Assembly: GCF_000153165.2 (NCBI RefSeq)
Contig: NC_014472.1
Location: 3,530,001 to 3,594,000 of the forward strand
From: Maribacter sp. HTCC2170
Lineage (GTDB): Bacteria; Bacteroidota; Bacteroidia; Flavobacteriales; Flavobacteriaceae
DNA length: 64,000 bases
Direction: 5' to 3'
Shown: piece by piece, positions 46,901 to 54,609 of the stretch
Numbering within the stretch: position 1 is the stretch's first letter
Layout of the letters: each line of letters begins with the position of its first letter
The notes under the pieces: model-generated
Databases searched by the model: none
The model's input: the letters and a program-made list of their open reading frames with translations, nothing else
What the model was told of the DNA's origin: nothing
Position numbers and translations under genes: made by a program

Positions 46901-47111
46901 TGTAGATGATACTAATGCCAAACAATACTAGTAAAAGCTCAAACCACCAAGATTTATAAATTACTTTTTGGGCCGCAGAAGTACCGAAATCATTTTCTAT
47001 AAAAGTTGCAGTACCTATGGCTGCAGCAAAAAGTAAAATGTAAAGACCCGCTGCTCGGGTATTGAATAAAGGTTTGGGAAATCTTAAGAATTTAGCAAAT
47101 ATGTTCCTCAT
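43986..47111 (-). CDS. ccsBA: cytochrome c biogenesis CcsB-CcsA fusion (system II)
   Basis: The protein has about 1041 residues and joins a ResB/CcsB part (N-terminal helices, a large periplasmic domain and then a helix near 450) to a CcsA part. The CcsA part has several helices and the heme-handling WWD signature WGRYWGWDAKETW (about 945-957). A His-rich loop (NHSADDGHNHS) precedes the last helices. It exports heme and attaches it to CXXCH motifs in the periplasm, which fits a locus with 45 heme sites opposite. ATG 47111 (MRNIFAKF) is chosen over TTG 47135, because the promoter -7 box overlaps the longer start. Confidence 0.92.
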   Translation of the reverse strand: MRNIFAKFLRFPKPLFNTRAAGLYILLFAAAIGTATFIENDFGTSAAQKVIYKSWWFELLLVLFGISIIYNIFKFRMVQQKKWPLLLFHGAIIIILIGAGVTRYYSFEGIMHIRENATSNSFLSSNAFLKFRADKNKKTYDFNEPVLFASLGNNDWKAEYLVDGDLVEVKVKEFIPNPKQVLTESMDGRPTLQIVVAGANGREEYFINEGQTKRVRNVIYNFKNTQLPDAINIILKDDALFLNTSKTLTQMVMATQKRDTIHPLGKYNPLKLRSLYSDGVNNFVFADFKGQGKVHIESEDSKVRNESLTALVLDVTVNGDTKEAYVYGSRGVEGRPQQMNFGDLGLAVSYGAKKLTVPFNIRLNKFILEKYPGTNSAASYASEVTLNDPVNNVNLDYRIFMNNILDYAGYRFFQSSFDKDERGTYLSVNHDFWGTWISYLGYVLLTIGMILTFFSKKTRFYQVTQKIKKLRAKSSTFILFLFLSTSLISAQNTNNDNFANNTVSKEHAKEFSQLVVQDFKGRMKPVHTLSREIMRKLARKESMYNLTADQILLSMFINKQAWYKTGIIKLGKHKDIHKKLNVAGDYASYADFFETNGKYKLREEVRRVYGLEPIDRGIYEKELLKIDERVNILSMVFSGSLLKIIPNPSDPNNTWVSKPTHNHSADDGHNHSTVADNFFNAYTTALQKATVSKDYTHAGHLLDELVTFQSKNGGQIMPSESKINAEILLNKLNVFTRLAGFYMLLGIAFLFFLFLSVFKPKVNLRKIYLVLFFLLIVGFVLHTVGLGLRWYVSGRAPWSNGYESMIYIAWTSTLAGVLFTRKSFGGLAATMVLAATILLVSTLSFLDPEITPLVPVLKSYWLTIHVSLEAGSYGFLMLGAIIGLINLVLMVFMRDSNKERVKRIVKEMSYISELTLIGGLFMVSVGTYLGGVWANESWGRYWGWDAKETWALVTILVYAFILHMRLIPKIKGLFAYNVATIFGLASVIMTYYGVNYYLSGLHSYATGDPIPIPSWVYVVVVSIIIISALAYFKKRKYPVIS

Positions 47112-47132
47112 TGAATAGTGATGTGGGTCTAT

Positions 47133-47165
47133 CAAATTTAAATGAAATTATTTAGACTTGACCAA
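47133..47165 (-). promoter_or_regulatory. candidate promoter of ccsBA
   Basis: On the minus strand TTG (47165-47163), 22 bases and TAAATTTG (47140-47133) resemble the Bacteroidota promoter, with a spacer slightly longer than usual. It lies just before ATG 47111 and argues for that start. Confidence 0.5.
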
Positions 47166-47249
47166 CCATATCACTTACTTTCGATGAAGTAATGTAGTAA
47201 TAATAACCATTTCCACTGATTCCAAGACTTTGAATCGTGGTTAAGTTTT

Positions 47250-47456
47250 TTAAACCGAACAGCTTTCGCCCCCAGGTTTAGCCCCTAATTTCACCAATAT
47301 CTTCTCTAATAAACACCATTTGGTAAATGCAGATTGAATCATATTGACTCCAATAAACAAGGTGAACCACAGCCAATGCTCGCTATGAAACATTGCCCCT
47401 AATCCGCTGATTAACACAAAACTACCAACTGCTATTCTAAAATACTTATTTAACAT
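47250..47456 (-). CDS. DUF2892/YgaP-like two-helix membrane protein
   Basis: The 68-residue protein has two membrane helices with the typical sequence YFRIAVGSFVLISGLGAMF and WLWFTLFIGVNMIQSAFTKWCLLEKIL. The WCLLEKILVKLG ending matches the YgaP transmembrane family (DUF2892), usually found near sulfur-transfer or metal-efflux genes. It lies 21 bases downstream of the PII-like gene and ends the RND efflux operon. No rhodanese domain is attached. Confidence 0.85.
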   Translation of the reverse strand: MLNKYFRIAVGSFVLISGLGAMFHSEHWLWFTLFIGVNMIQSAFTKWCLLEKILVKLGAKPGGESCSV

Positions 47457-47477
47457 TTTAATCGATTTTAATTCTTA

Positions 47478-47783
47478 TTAAATACTTCGTTCAATGGGAG
47501 CTACAACTGCCTTGATTGGGTTATTGGTTTCCAACTTCATATTAAACTCCTTGATAAGTCCAAAGAGTACATCAATTTTCTCGTCCTCAGTAAATGAGAA
47601 GAACAAACTGGATTCTACTCCTCCCCTCACATTGGGAAACCAACTGGATTTCATCAACAAGGAGGCTGGGGTTTTATAACCATCAATCTCCGAGCCGCTG
47701 AAATTTTCTATTTCGGCCTTTTTAAAAAGTTTTATAACTTCTTTCTCAAATTGTTCTACCACGGTAACCAATAATAGTTTCAT
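47478..47783 (-). CDS. PII-like small protein linked to RND efflux
   Basis: The 101-residue protein shows a beta-alpha-beta pattern of the ferredoxin-like/PII fold (MKLLLVTVVEQFEKEVIKLFKKAEI at the start, then a GGVESSLFFSFTEDEKID segment and a final NPIKAVVAPIE strand). It lacks the PII T-loop Tyr signature. Small PII-like proteins are known next to CzcA-type efflux genes (PII-NG/DUF3240-like). The gene lies 15 bases after the RND permease gene. The role is unknown and may be sensing of a metal or nucleotide to tune the pump. Confidence 0.6.
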   Translation of the reverse strand: MKLLLVTVVEQFEKEVIKLFKKAEIENFSGSEIDGYKTPASLLMKSSWFPNVRGGVESSLFFSFTEDEKIDVLFGLIKEFNMKLETNNPIKAVVAPIERSI

Positions 47784-47798
47784 ATGCTTAATTTTTTC

Positions 47799-50700
47799 TT
47801 ATTTATGGTTTTTACGCTCAATCATATAATATACCAAAGGCACTACCAAAAGCGTAAGCACTGTCGATACGATAGTACCTCCCATGAGTGAAATCGCCAG
47901 TCCCTGGAATATAGGATCAAAAAGAATAACGAATGCACCGATTACCACAGTACCCGCAGTCAATAGAATCGGAGTTGTACGTACGGCACCAGCTTCAATA
48001 ACTGCCTGTTTTATCGGTACTCCCTCAGCAAGCCTAAGATTTACAAAATCGATTAAAAGAACCGAATTACGAACCATGATTCCAGCTAAAGCGATCATTC
48101 CGATAAATGAAGTTGCCGTGAAAAATGCACCCAATAACCAATGCCCTAAAACAATACCTACCATTGATAATGGAATAGCAACCATCATAACAATTGGTGC
48201 CTTAAAATTCTGAAACCACCCAACTATTAATATGTAAATGATTACAATTACCCCAAGAAACGCAATGCCAAGATCACGGAACACCTCTAAGGTTATTTGC
48301 CATTCACCATCCCATTTAACCGTATAATTGTCCTCAAAATCTGGTTGTTTAATGTACAATTCATCAACAGAATAACCCTCAGGGAGGTTAAGTCCTTTCA
48401 ATTTGTCGGTCATACCCAAAATGGCATATACCGGACTCTCCAACTCACCCGCCATATCAGCCATCACATATACCACACGTTTTTGGTTCTTTCGATAAAT
48501 GCTTTTTGCTTTTGTGGACTCCCTGATTTCAACCAAGTCACCAATAGTGATCATATTACCTTGTAGTGATTTGACCTTTAATTGGGAAATATCACTAATA
48601 GTGGATTTTTCTTTTTCATCCAAGGCAAGTATCAACCCTACTTGATCAGTAGCATCCTCATCATATAAATTGGTCACCGCCCTTTCTGACAATGCCATAT
48701 TCACGGTATGTGAAATCTGTTGTGGCACGACTCCATAGAGCATTGCTTTTTCCTTATCAATTATGAACTCATATTCAGTTTGATCAGCTTCAACCATCCA
48801 ATCCACATCAACAACATCATCAGTATTTTTCAAAATACCTTGGACTTGATTAGCAATATCAATTTGTTTATCATAATCTGGACCATATATTTCACCAACA
48901 ATAGTCGACATAACAGGAGGCCCTGGCGGTACCTCAACAATTTTTACATTGGCGTTAAATTTTGCTCCTATTCGTTGAATCTCGGGACGTAATAGACTCG
49001 CTATTTCGTGACTTTGCTCGCTACGTTCACCCTTATCAATAAGATTCACTTGAATATCGGCCATATTACTGCCTCCTCGCAAATCGTAATGACGTACCAG
49101 CCCATTAAAAGTTATGGGAGCAGATGTTCCCACATACGATTGATAATTAATTACTTCTGGTCGCGTAGAGAGGTATTGAGCTATTTCTTTGGCAACTACC
49201 CCGGTTCTTTCCAAGGTTGTACCCTCTGGCATATCTATCACCACCTGAAACTCGTTCTTATTATCAAATGGCAACATTTTTACAGCCACCGATTTAGTAA
49301 AGAACATACCAACAGATAAAATCAACAGCAAGAAAGTAATTCCCAAGAACAACCATCTCTTCTTTCTGTTTTCGATAAGTGGCTTTTCAAATTTTTCATA
49401 CATCCGATAGATAAAAGATTCCTCCATAGGTTTCTCCTCTTTCGCTTTTTCTCCACTTTTCTCTTTTTCCCTTAAGAAAATATAACCTAGATATGGTGTA
49501 ATCGTCAATGCAACGAAAAGTGATAATAACATGGCAATAGATGCCCCAATGGGCATTGGAGACATATAAGGCCCCATAAGACCCGAAACAAATGCCATTG
49601 GCAATACCGAAGCAATCACCGTGAATGTTGCCAAAATTGTTGGGTTACCAACTTCATTAATCGCATATAAGGCGGCTTGCTTAAAAGGCAAGCGTTTCAT
49701 TTTAAAATGCCGATGCATGTTCTCCGCGATGATAATAGAATCATCAACCACGATACCAGTTACAAAAACCAACGCAAAAAGTGTGATACGGTTTAAGGTA
49801 TAATCCAGCATATAATAACTCAACAAGGTCAACGCAAATGTGATGGGTACCGATAAGAACACTACTAAACCACCACGCCAACCCATGGCCAACATCACCA
49901 CAAAAGTCACGGCGATGATTGCACCTATCAAATGCATCAACAACTCTGATACCTTATGAGAAGCAGTTTCACCATAGTTTCTGGTAACTTCAACATGCAC
50001 GTCATCTGGAATCAAATTCTTTTTTAGATGCTCAACCTTATCCAAAATAATGTCGGATATTTTCATAGCATCAGCGCCTTTGCGCTTCGCAACTGAAATA
50101 GTAACTGCTGGGTATTCAGATTTAAAATCAGCTGCCTTTTCACTTGCTTGTCCAAAGCCTAATGAAACATAATTTTTTGGAAGCTCAGGACCATCTTGAA
50201 CGCTGGCAATCTGCTTTAAGTAAATCGGTCTATTTTGCTGAACACCAACAACTAAATTCTCAACATCATCAACACTTTTTAGGAATTCACCGGTGGTCAC
50301 CATGAATTCAGTATCGTTCCTATCAAAAGAACCACCACTCAATTGTTGGTTATTGGCCTTTATCATTTGTGCCACAGAAAGAAAATCCAAACCACTTTCT
50401 GCCATTTTTTCCTTATCAAGAACAACGCGCAACTGTCTGTTTCTGCCTCCTATCTTTTGCGTGGCCGAAACATCATTGATTTTCTCAATCTCATCAGTCA
50501 GTTCTTGGGCAATCTGCTTAATGCGATAATCATCATAGCTCTCACTCCATAATGTAAGTCCCAACATATGAACATCATCAATACCGCGGGTCTTCACCAA
50601 AAGAAAAGTAACTCCTTCAGGCATAATATCCATGTGCTTATTGATCTCGTTATAAAGTTTCACGAATGAGCGTTCAATATCCTCACCCACATAAAACTGT

Positions 50701-50993
50701 ACAATGACCATCCCCTGCTCTTTCATCAACGTGGAGTAAACATATTCTACCCCTTTGATGTTCGATATCAGCTTTTCCAAGGGTTTTGTGACCCTTGATT
50801 CCACCTCAGTAGGGCTTGCTCCGGGGTATCCTACAAAAATATCTGCCATTGGCACATCAATCTGTGGCTCCTCTTCCCTCGGAATCAAAAACGAACTGTA
50901 GACTCCGATGACCATGAATACGACCATTAAGAGTACCGTTAATTTAGATCCTATAAATGATTTGGCAATTTTGCCAGCTAATCCTTCTTTCAT
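47799..50993 (-). CDS. RND-family efflux permease (AcrB/CzcA-like)
   Basis: The 1064-residue inner-membrane pump has twelve helices in two halves with large periplasmic loops. Typical motifs are a YPGASPTEVESRVTKPLEK stretch near residue 55, GIVVDDSIIIAENMHRH (helix 4 proton-relay Asp pair, about 405) and GIMVRNSVLLIDFVNLRLAEG near the C terminus. It uses the proton gradient to export small compounds or metals through the adaptor and TolC-like partners encoded upstream. The helix-4 motif has the HAE-type Asp-Asp, but the neighbours (PII-like and DUF2892) resemble metal-efflux loci, so the substrate is open. Confidence 0.9.
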   Translation of the reverse strand: MKEGLAGKIAKSFIGSKLTVLLMVVFMVIGVYSSFLIPREEEPQIDVPMADIFVGYPGASPTEVESRVTKPLEKLISNIKGVEYVYSTLMKEQGMVIVQFYVGEDIERSFVKLYNEINKHMDIMPEGVTFLLVKTRGIDDVHMLGLTLWSESYDDYRIKQIAQELTDEIEKINDVSATQKIGGRNRQLRVVLDKEKMAESGLDFLSVAQMIKANNQQLSGGSFDRNDTEFMVTTGEFLKSVDDVENLVVGVQQNRPIYLKQIASVQDGPELPKNYVSLGFGQASEKAADFKSEYPAVTISVAKRKGADAMKISDIILDKVEHLKKNLIPDDVHVEVTRNYGETASHKVSELLMHLIGAIIAVTFVVMLAMGWRGGLVVFLSVPITFALTLLSYYMLDYTLNRITLFALVFVTGIVVDDSIIIAENMHRHFKMKRLPFKQAALYAINEVGNPTILATFTVIASVLPMAFVSGLMGPYMSPMPIGASIAMLLSLFVALTITPYLGYIFLREKEKSGEKAKEEKPMEESFIYRMYEKFEKPLIENRKKRWLFLGITFLLLILSVGMFFTKSVAVKMLPFDNKNEFQVVIDMPEGTTLERTGVVAKEIAQYLSTRPEVINYQSYVGTSAPITFNGLVRHYDLRGGSNMADIQVNLIDKGERSEQSHEIASLLRPEIQRIGAKFNANVKIVEVPPGPPVMSTIVGEIYGPDYDKQIDIANQVQGILKNTDDVVDVDWMVEADQTEYEFIIDKEKAMLYGVVPQQISHTVNMALSERAVTNLYDEDATDQVGLILALDEKEKSTISDISQLKVKSLQGNMITIGDLVEIRESTKAKSIYRKNQKRVVYVMADMAGELESPVYAILGMTDKLKGLNLPEGYSVDELYIKQPDFEDNYTVKWDGEWQITLEVFRDLGIAFLGVIVIIYILIVGWFQNFKAPIVMMVAIPLSMVGIVLGHWLLGAFFTATSFIGMIALAGIMVRNSVLLIDFVNLRLAEGVPIKQAVIEAGAVRTTPILLTAGTVVIGAFVILFDPIFQGLAISLMGGTIVSTVLTLLVVPLVYYMIERKNHK

Positions 50994-51096
50994 TCTATTG
51001 ATTATTAAGTTCTAGAGCGTTCGGGCGGGCTTTCACCAGTCGCTTTTTTATTCAAAAAGAGCTCCAACAATGGTTCAATCCCTATCGCGACCTCAT

Positions 51097-52176
51097 TTAC
51101 TGGATACTGATTTTAGCACCATTGAATAATTTCCCTTCTGCAGAAACTATGTACTGTTCTTCTGCCGTTAAACCCGCTAGCACCTCTATCTGGTCACCTA
51201 TGGTACGACCTAAGCGTAACCAACGCAGCAGAGCAGTATTACTTTCACTTACCGTATAAACTCCTGTTAACTGTCCATTATTGACAATTGCATCCAACGG
51301 GATCATTACTGTTTCGGAAGTTTCATTTTTAGCGACTGGAAAACGTACAGTAGCGTACATTCCAGACATTATGTTAACATCCGATTTATCCAATTCAACC
51401 TTTACCATGAATTGTCCGCCTGTATTTTTTGCAGAGGTACTCACTTCGACTACTTTACCTTTTACCGTTTCTTCCAGTGACTTTAATACAACATCAACTT
51501 CTGTATTTGCTTTGATTTGCAATATTTCAGATTCTGGCACCATGGCCAATACCTGAAATTTACCAGGAGATTCAACTTCCAATAATGGCATTCCAGGGTT
51601 TGCCATATCACCGACGTTTATGAATTTATTGGTCACGGTTCCGGTAAAGGGGGCTCGAATATTTGCATAAGAGAACTGGGCATTCACCTCATTTTTCATT
51701 TGTTTTGCTCCCTCAAGCCTTGCTTTTGCCATATTATAGTTGGCAGTTATATCATCCAATTCCTTTTGACTCGCACTATTCTCATTGAAGAGAGCAGTAA
51801 ACCTTTTATAGTCCTTATCTGCATTGGTATAAGCAGCTCTTGCCTCGGTAATACTTGCGTTTACTTGCCCTAGTTTAGCTGTAAGGTCTGTATTGCTAAT
51901 ACTTATGAGTTGTTGCCCTTTTCGCACCTTGTCGCCAACCTGTACGTAGATCTTATCTACATGTCCCATCATTCGTGTACTTAGATTAGCGCTATTCACG
52001 GCTTCTATTTTACCACTAGCTGAAAGAAATGAGCTATTGCCTTTTTTATTGACTGCGCTAACGGATACAGTAACCGCGGGGGAATTATCAGTTACCGTTT
52101 TTTTATTTCCGTCACCACAATTTGCAAAGAGTAACCCTATTGCAAAAAATGTTATTATATGTTGTTTAGTTTTCAT
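51097..52176 (-). CDS. RND efflux periplasmic adaptor lipoprotein (membrane fusion protein)
   Basis: The 359-residue protein has a lipobox (LLFANC, Cys 20). It shows the barrel-sandwich (lipoyl) motif VDKIYVQVGDKVRKGQQLISI near residues 72-92 and a coiled-coil hairpin (about 95-165). The returning half-motif is YANIRAPFTGTVTNKFINVGD, and the beta-barrel domain follows. It connects the RND permease to the outer-membrane channel. The gene lies 103 bases before the permease gene and 41 bases after the TolC gene, with all three on the minus strand. Confidence 0.9.
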   Translation of the reverse strand: MKTKQHIITFFAIGLLFANCGDGNKKTVTDNSPAVTVSVSAVNKKGNSSFLSASGKIEAVNSANLSTRMMGHVDKIYVQVGDKVRKGQQLISISNTDLTAKLGQVNASITEARAAYTNADKDYKRFTALFNENSASQKELDDITANYNMAKARLEGAKQMKNEVNAQFSYANIRAPFTGTVTNKFINVGDMANPGMPLLEVESPGKFQVLAMVPESEILQIKANTEVDVVLKSLEETVKGKVVEVSTSAKNTGGQFMVKVELDKSDVNIMSGMYATVRFPVAKNETSETVMIPLDAIVNNGQLTGVYTVSESNTALLRWLRLGRTIGDQIEVLAGLTAEEQYIVSAEGKLFNGAKISIQ

Positions 52177-52217
52177 TCTTATTTTCTATTTAATTCGGTT
52201 GTTTAACTGCATGTTTT

Positions 52218-53519
52218 TTATTCCCTTGTTAAAAATTGTACATAAGCCAATGCATAATTATGCTGGAATATCGTGGCATAATATTCCAATTGCTTCTGGG
52301 AGTATTGCGCTTCAGCCATAAGAAGTTCTGTTGTTTTCTCAAGACCTTGCTCAAAACGATTGGTTCTAATTCTAAGCGACTCTCTTGATTGTTGTAAGGC
52401 TAGGGCCGTAAGCTCCAAGTTGTTCTTGGCATCTTGAAGCATACGTTTGGCCCTATTCAGCTCTACCTGACTTTCAGCTTTATATTGACTTAGTTCTAAT
52501 TTCGATTTCTCGTATTCTGCCTTGCTCTTTTGAGCTTTCCCTATTCGTTTTGAACCTTCGAAAATGTTCCATTTTAATTCTGCCCCAAAAAGATATCCGT
52601 CAGCATCACCTTGGAAAACTTCATCATCATGTAATTCGTAGGTTCCAAATGCATTCAATCTGGGTAGAAAGCTCATTTTATCTGCCTTATGCATTTGTTT
52701 ATAGGCCTCAGAAGCTTTAGAAATTGCTTGTATATCTTTTCTGTTCTCGGGAAGATTTTCACTAACCTCACTGGAAACAACCACTAATGAATCTGCGGGT
52801 TGTAAGGTTAAATAGTTATCATCATTCATTAAAACCGATAATTGGTTCGATGCATTTTTAATATTACTCTTGGCGTATTGCAACTGATTATCAATTTCAG
52901 TTACCCGTACTTCAACAGCCAAAACATCGGATTTTTGCAGATATCCCTGCTTAAAACTATTATCTGCCAATCTTTTGTTCTCCATTGCCACTTCTTTGGC
53001 CTTTCGCAATACCTCAACGGTCTTATAAGTCAATTGTAGCTGCATATATGCTTTGTCAACCTCTAACTGTATATAATCCTGCTTACGGTCAGCTTGCAGT
53101 TCTGTAGCATTCAGTTTAGCTTTGGCTGCTTTCCTTTGATAGATTCCATCAATATTCAAAAGAGGCTGCTGAACCACGATTCTCGTGGCATAATCCTCTA
53201 TCTGATTTGGATCATTGAGCAATGCTGGATTAAAATCCGCTGATGTCAAAATCTCCTGATTCAATTTTGAACCAAATGCCATTAAAGGATTCGTAGTTGC
53301 AATACCCGTATGGGAAATACTGATGTTCGGTAGCAATATGGCATTGGTTTGATTGTAATCGCCCTTTGCCGCCAGAACATCCTGCTGCGAAATCTTTAAG
53401 GTGTTGTTTTCGGCAAGTACCTTAGATAGCACCTCATCCTTGGTAATAAGCACCGTTTCTTGCGCATGCATAGAATTTGCAGTTCCAAAGAGTACCATTA
53501 TCAAAAGTAGTTTCTTCAT
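52218..53519 (-). CDS. TolC-family outer-membrane efflux channel
   Basis: ATG 53519 (MKKLLLIMVLFG) gives a protein of about 433 residues with a signal peptide ending at MHAQ. Two long alpha-helical repeats follow, with OEP-family traits: LLPNISISHTGIA, RAAKLNATELQAD-like helices, and a second set near KMSFLPRLNAFGTYELHDDE and NRFEQGLEKTTELL. It forms the outer-membrane exit duct for the RND pump. It is the first gene of the operon. A TAATTTTG -7 box and a Crp/Fnr-like dyad lie just upstream. Confidence 0.9.
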   Translation of the reverse strand: MKKLLLIMVLFGTANSMHAQETVLITKDEVLSKVLAENNTLKISQQDVLAAKGDYNQTNAILLPNISISHTGIATTNPLMAFGSKLNQEILTSADFNPALLNDPNQIEDYATRIVVQQPLLNIDGIYQRKAAKAKLNATELQADRKQDYIQLEVDKAYMQLQLTYKTVEVLRKAKEVAMENKRLADNSFKQGYLQKSDVLAVEVRVTEIDNQLQYAKSNIKNASNQLSVLMNDDNYLTLQPADSLVVVSSEVSENLPENRKDIQAISKASEAYKQMHKADKMSFLPRLNAFGTYELHDDEVFQGDADGYLFGAELKWNIFEGSKRIGKAQKSKAEYEKSKLELSQYKAESQVELNRAKRMLQDAKNNLELTALALQQSRESLRIRTNRFEQGLEKTTELLMAEAQYSQKQLEYYATIFQHNYALAYVQFLTRE

Positions 53520-53537
53520 TATCCATTCAATTTGTGG

Positions 53538-53582
53538 CAAAATTAGATGGACAAAAAAGACTTGGCAGTAACTTATGTTACC
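53538..53582 (-). promoter_or_regulatory. promoter and Crp/Fnr-like dyad of the efflux operon
   Basis: TAATTTTG at 53545-53538 (minus strand) matches TAnnTTTG. No TTG is found 19 bases upstream, but a perfect dyad GTAAC-TTAT-GTTAC (53568-53581) lies there. Its centre is about 40 bases before the expected transcription start, the usual place for a class II Crp/Fnr activator. Confidence 0.55.
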
Positions 53583-53643
53583 AAGGAAATATGATTTGGG
53601 TATGCTAGGATAGAAGAAATCTATCTAGGTAATCTACAAGTAA

Positions 53644-54315
53644 TTAAAGCTTGGGACCAAAGGCAAGATCACCTGCATCACCTAATCCAGGAATAATATA
53701 GCCCTTACGGGTTAGCTCATCATCAATGGCTGCAATCCATAGATGAGTGCCTTTAGGAAATACCTTTTTAATATATTCCACACCCTCTTTTGAACCAATG
53801 ACCGATATTATATGAATCTGTTTTGGTTCTCCGTGACTTTTAAGTACTTCGAGAACATTTTCCAAGGTTCTGCCTGTTGCCAGCATTGGATCTGTAAGCA
53901 CTAAAGTTTTATTTCCTAATGATGGGGCCGCAAAATATTTTACGATGACCTCAAATTCATTTCCGCCATTGGGGTGATGTCTGTAGGCTGAAATAAAAGC
54001 ATTTTCAGACCTATCAAAGTAATTCAACAATCCTTGATGTAAAGGATTACCGGCACGCAATACAGAGCACAACACCAGTTCATCAATAGGTAGGGCAATA
54101 TCTTTGGTGCCAAAAGGTGTTTGAACAGTTTTGGTATCATAATTCAGGGTTTTGCTCATTTCATAACAAAGAACTTCTCCAATACGCTCAATATTTCGCC
54201 TAAAACGCATGGGGTCTTGCTGAATATCCACATCACGGATTTCGGCTATAAAACGATTTAAAACTGAAAATTCTTTTTCAAAATGATGCACAACCATATC
54301 ACGAAAATTTAACAT
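53644..54315 (-). CDS. upp: uracil phosphoribosyltransferase
   Basis: The 223-residue protein salvages uracil to UMP with PRPP. Visible motifs are FRRNIERIGEVLCYEMSK, LCSVLRAGNPLHQGLL, the PRPP loop LVLTDPMLATGRTLENV (about 136-152), and the C-terminal uracil site GYIIPGLGDAGDLAFGPK. Length is close to the family norm. It is a single gene; a copy of the structured small RNA with its terminator lies upstream and separates it from the SQR-like gene. Confidence 0.93.
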   Translation of the reverse strand: MLNFRDMVVHHFEKEFSVLNRFIAEIRDVDIQQDPMRFRRNIERIGEVLCYEMSKTLNYDTKTVQTPFGTKDIALPIDELVLCSVLRAGNPLHQGLLNYFDRSENAFISAYRHHPNGGNEFEVIVKYFAAPSLGNKTLVLTDPMLATGRTLENVLEVLKSHGEPKQIHIISVIGSKEGVEYIKKVFPKGTHLWIAAIDDELTRKGYIIPGLGDAGDLAFGPKL

Positions 54316-54358
54316 CTAAAGTACGCCATTGGCGCCTATAATTCTTGTGTAAAACTAC

Positions 54359-54481
54359 AAAAAGGCACTCGTCTTTCGAGAGTGCCTTTTTCAACAACCA
54401 AACAAATCAATGAAATATGGACATCATTGATCAACTTTTCGGGTTCCCCCGTGGCCACCAGCAACAATGACCAATACTTTT
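54359..54481 (-). ncRNA. structured small RNA, copy A, with own terminator
   Basis: Read on the minus strand, the RNA has three hairpins. The first is UGGUCA/UGGCCA (54473-54468 with 54457-54452). The second is CGGG-GGAA-CCCG, a GNRA loop (54451-54440). The third is AUCAAUGA/UCAUUGAU (54431-54424 with 54413-54406). A U-flanked stretch and a strong terminator follow, with stem 54391-54380 / 54370-54359 and a T run. A second copy lies at 56131-56254. In it the loop is GAAA and the terminator stem is fully different, yet the hairpins are kept. No protein frame is conserved. It may belong to a flavobacterial sRNA class such as Flavo-1; this was not verified. Confidence 0.65.
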
Positions 54482-54609
54482 AAACTTAAATAGATGAACT
54501 TAAAAAACTGAATAATCGGGTTCATCATGTAAAAACGTTTCATTCTAGATATTCTACGTGTCATATCTTATCTCTTTTATTCTGGAATCAACCTTTTTCG
54601 GTTTGATTC

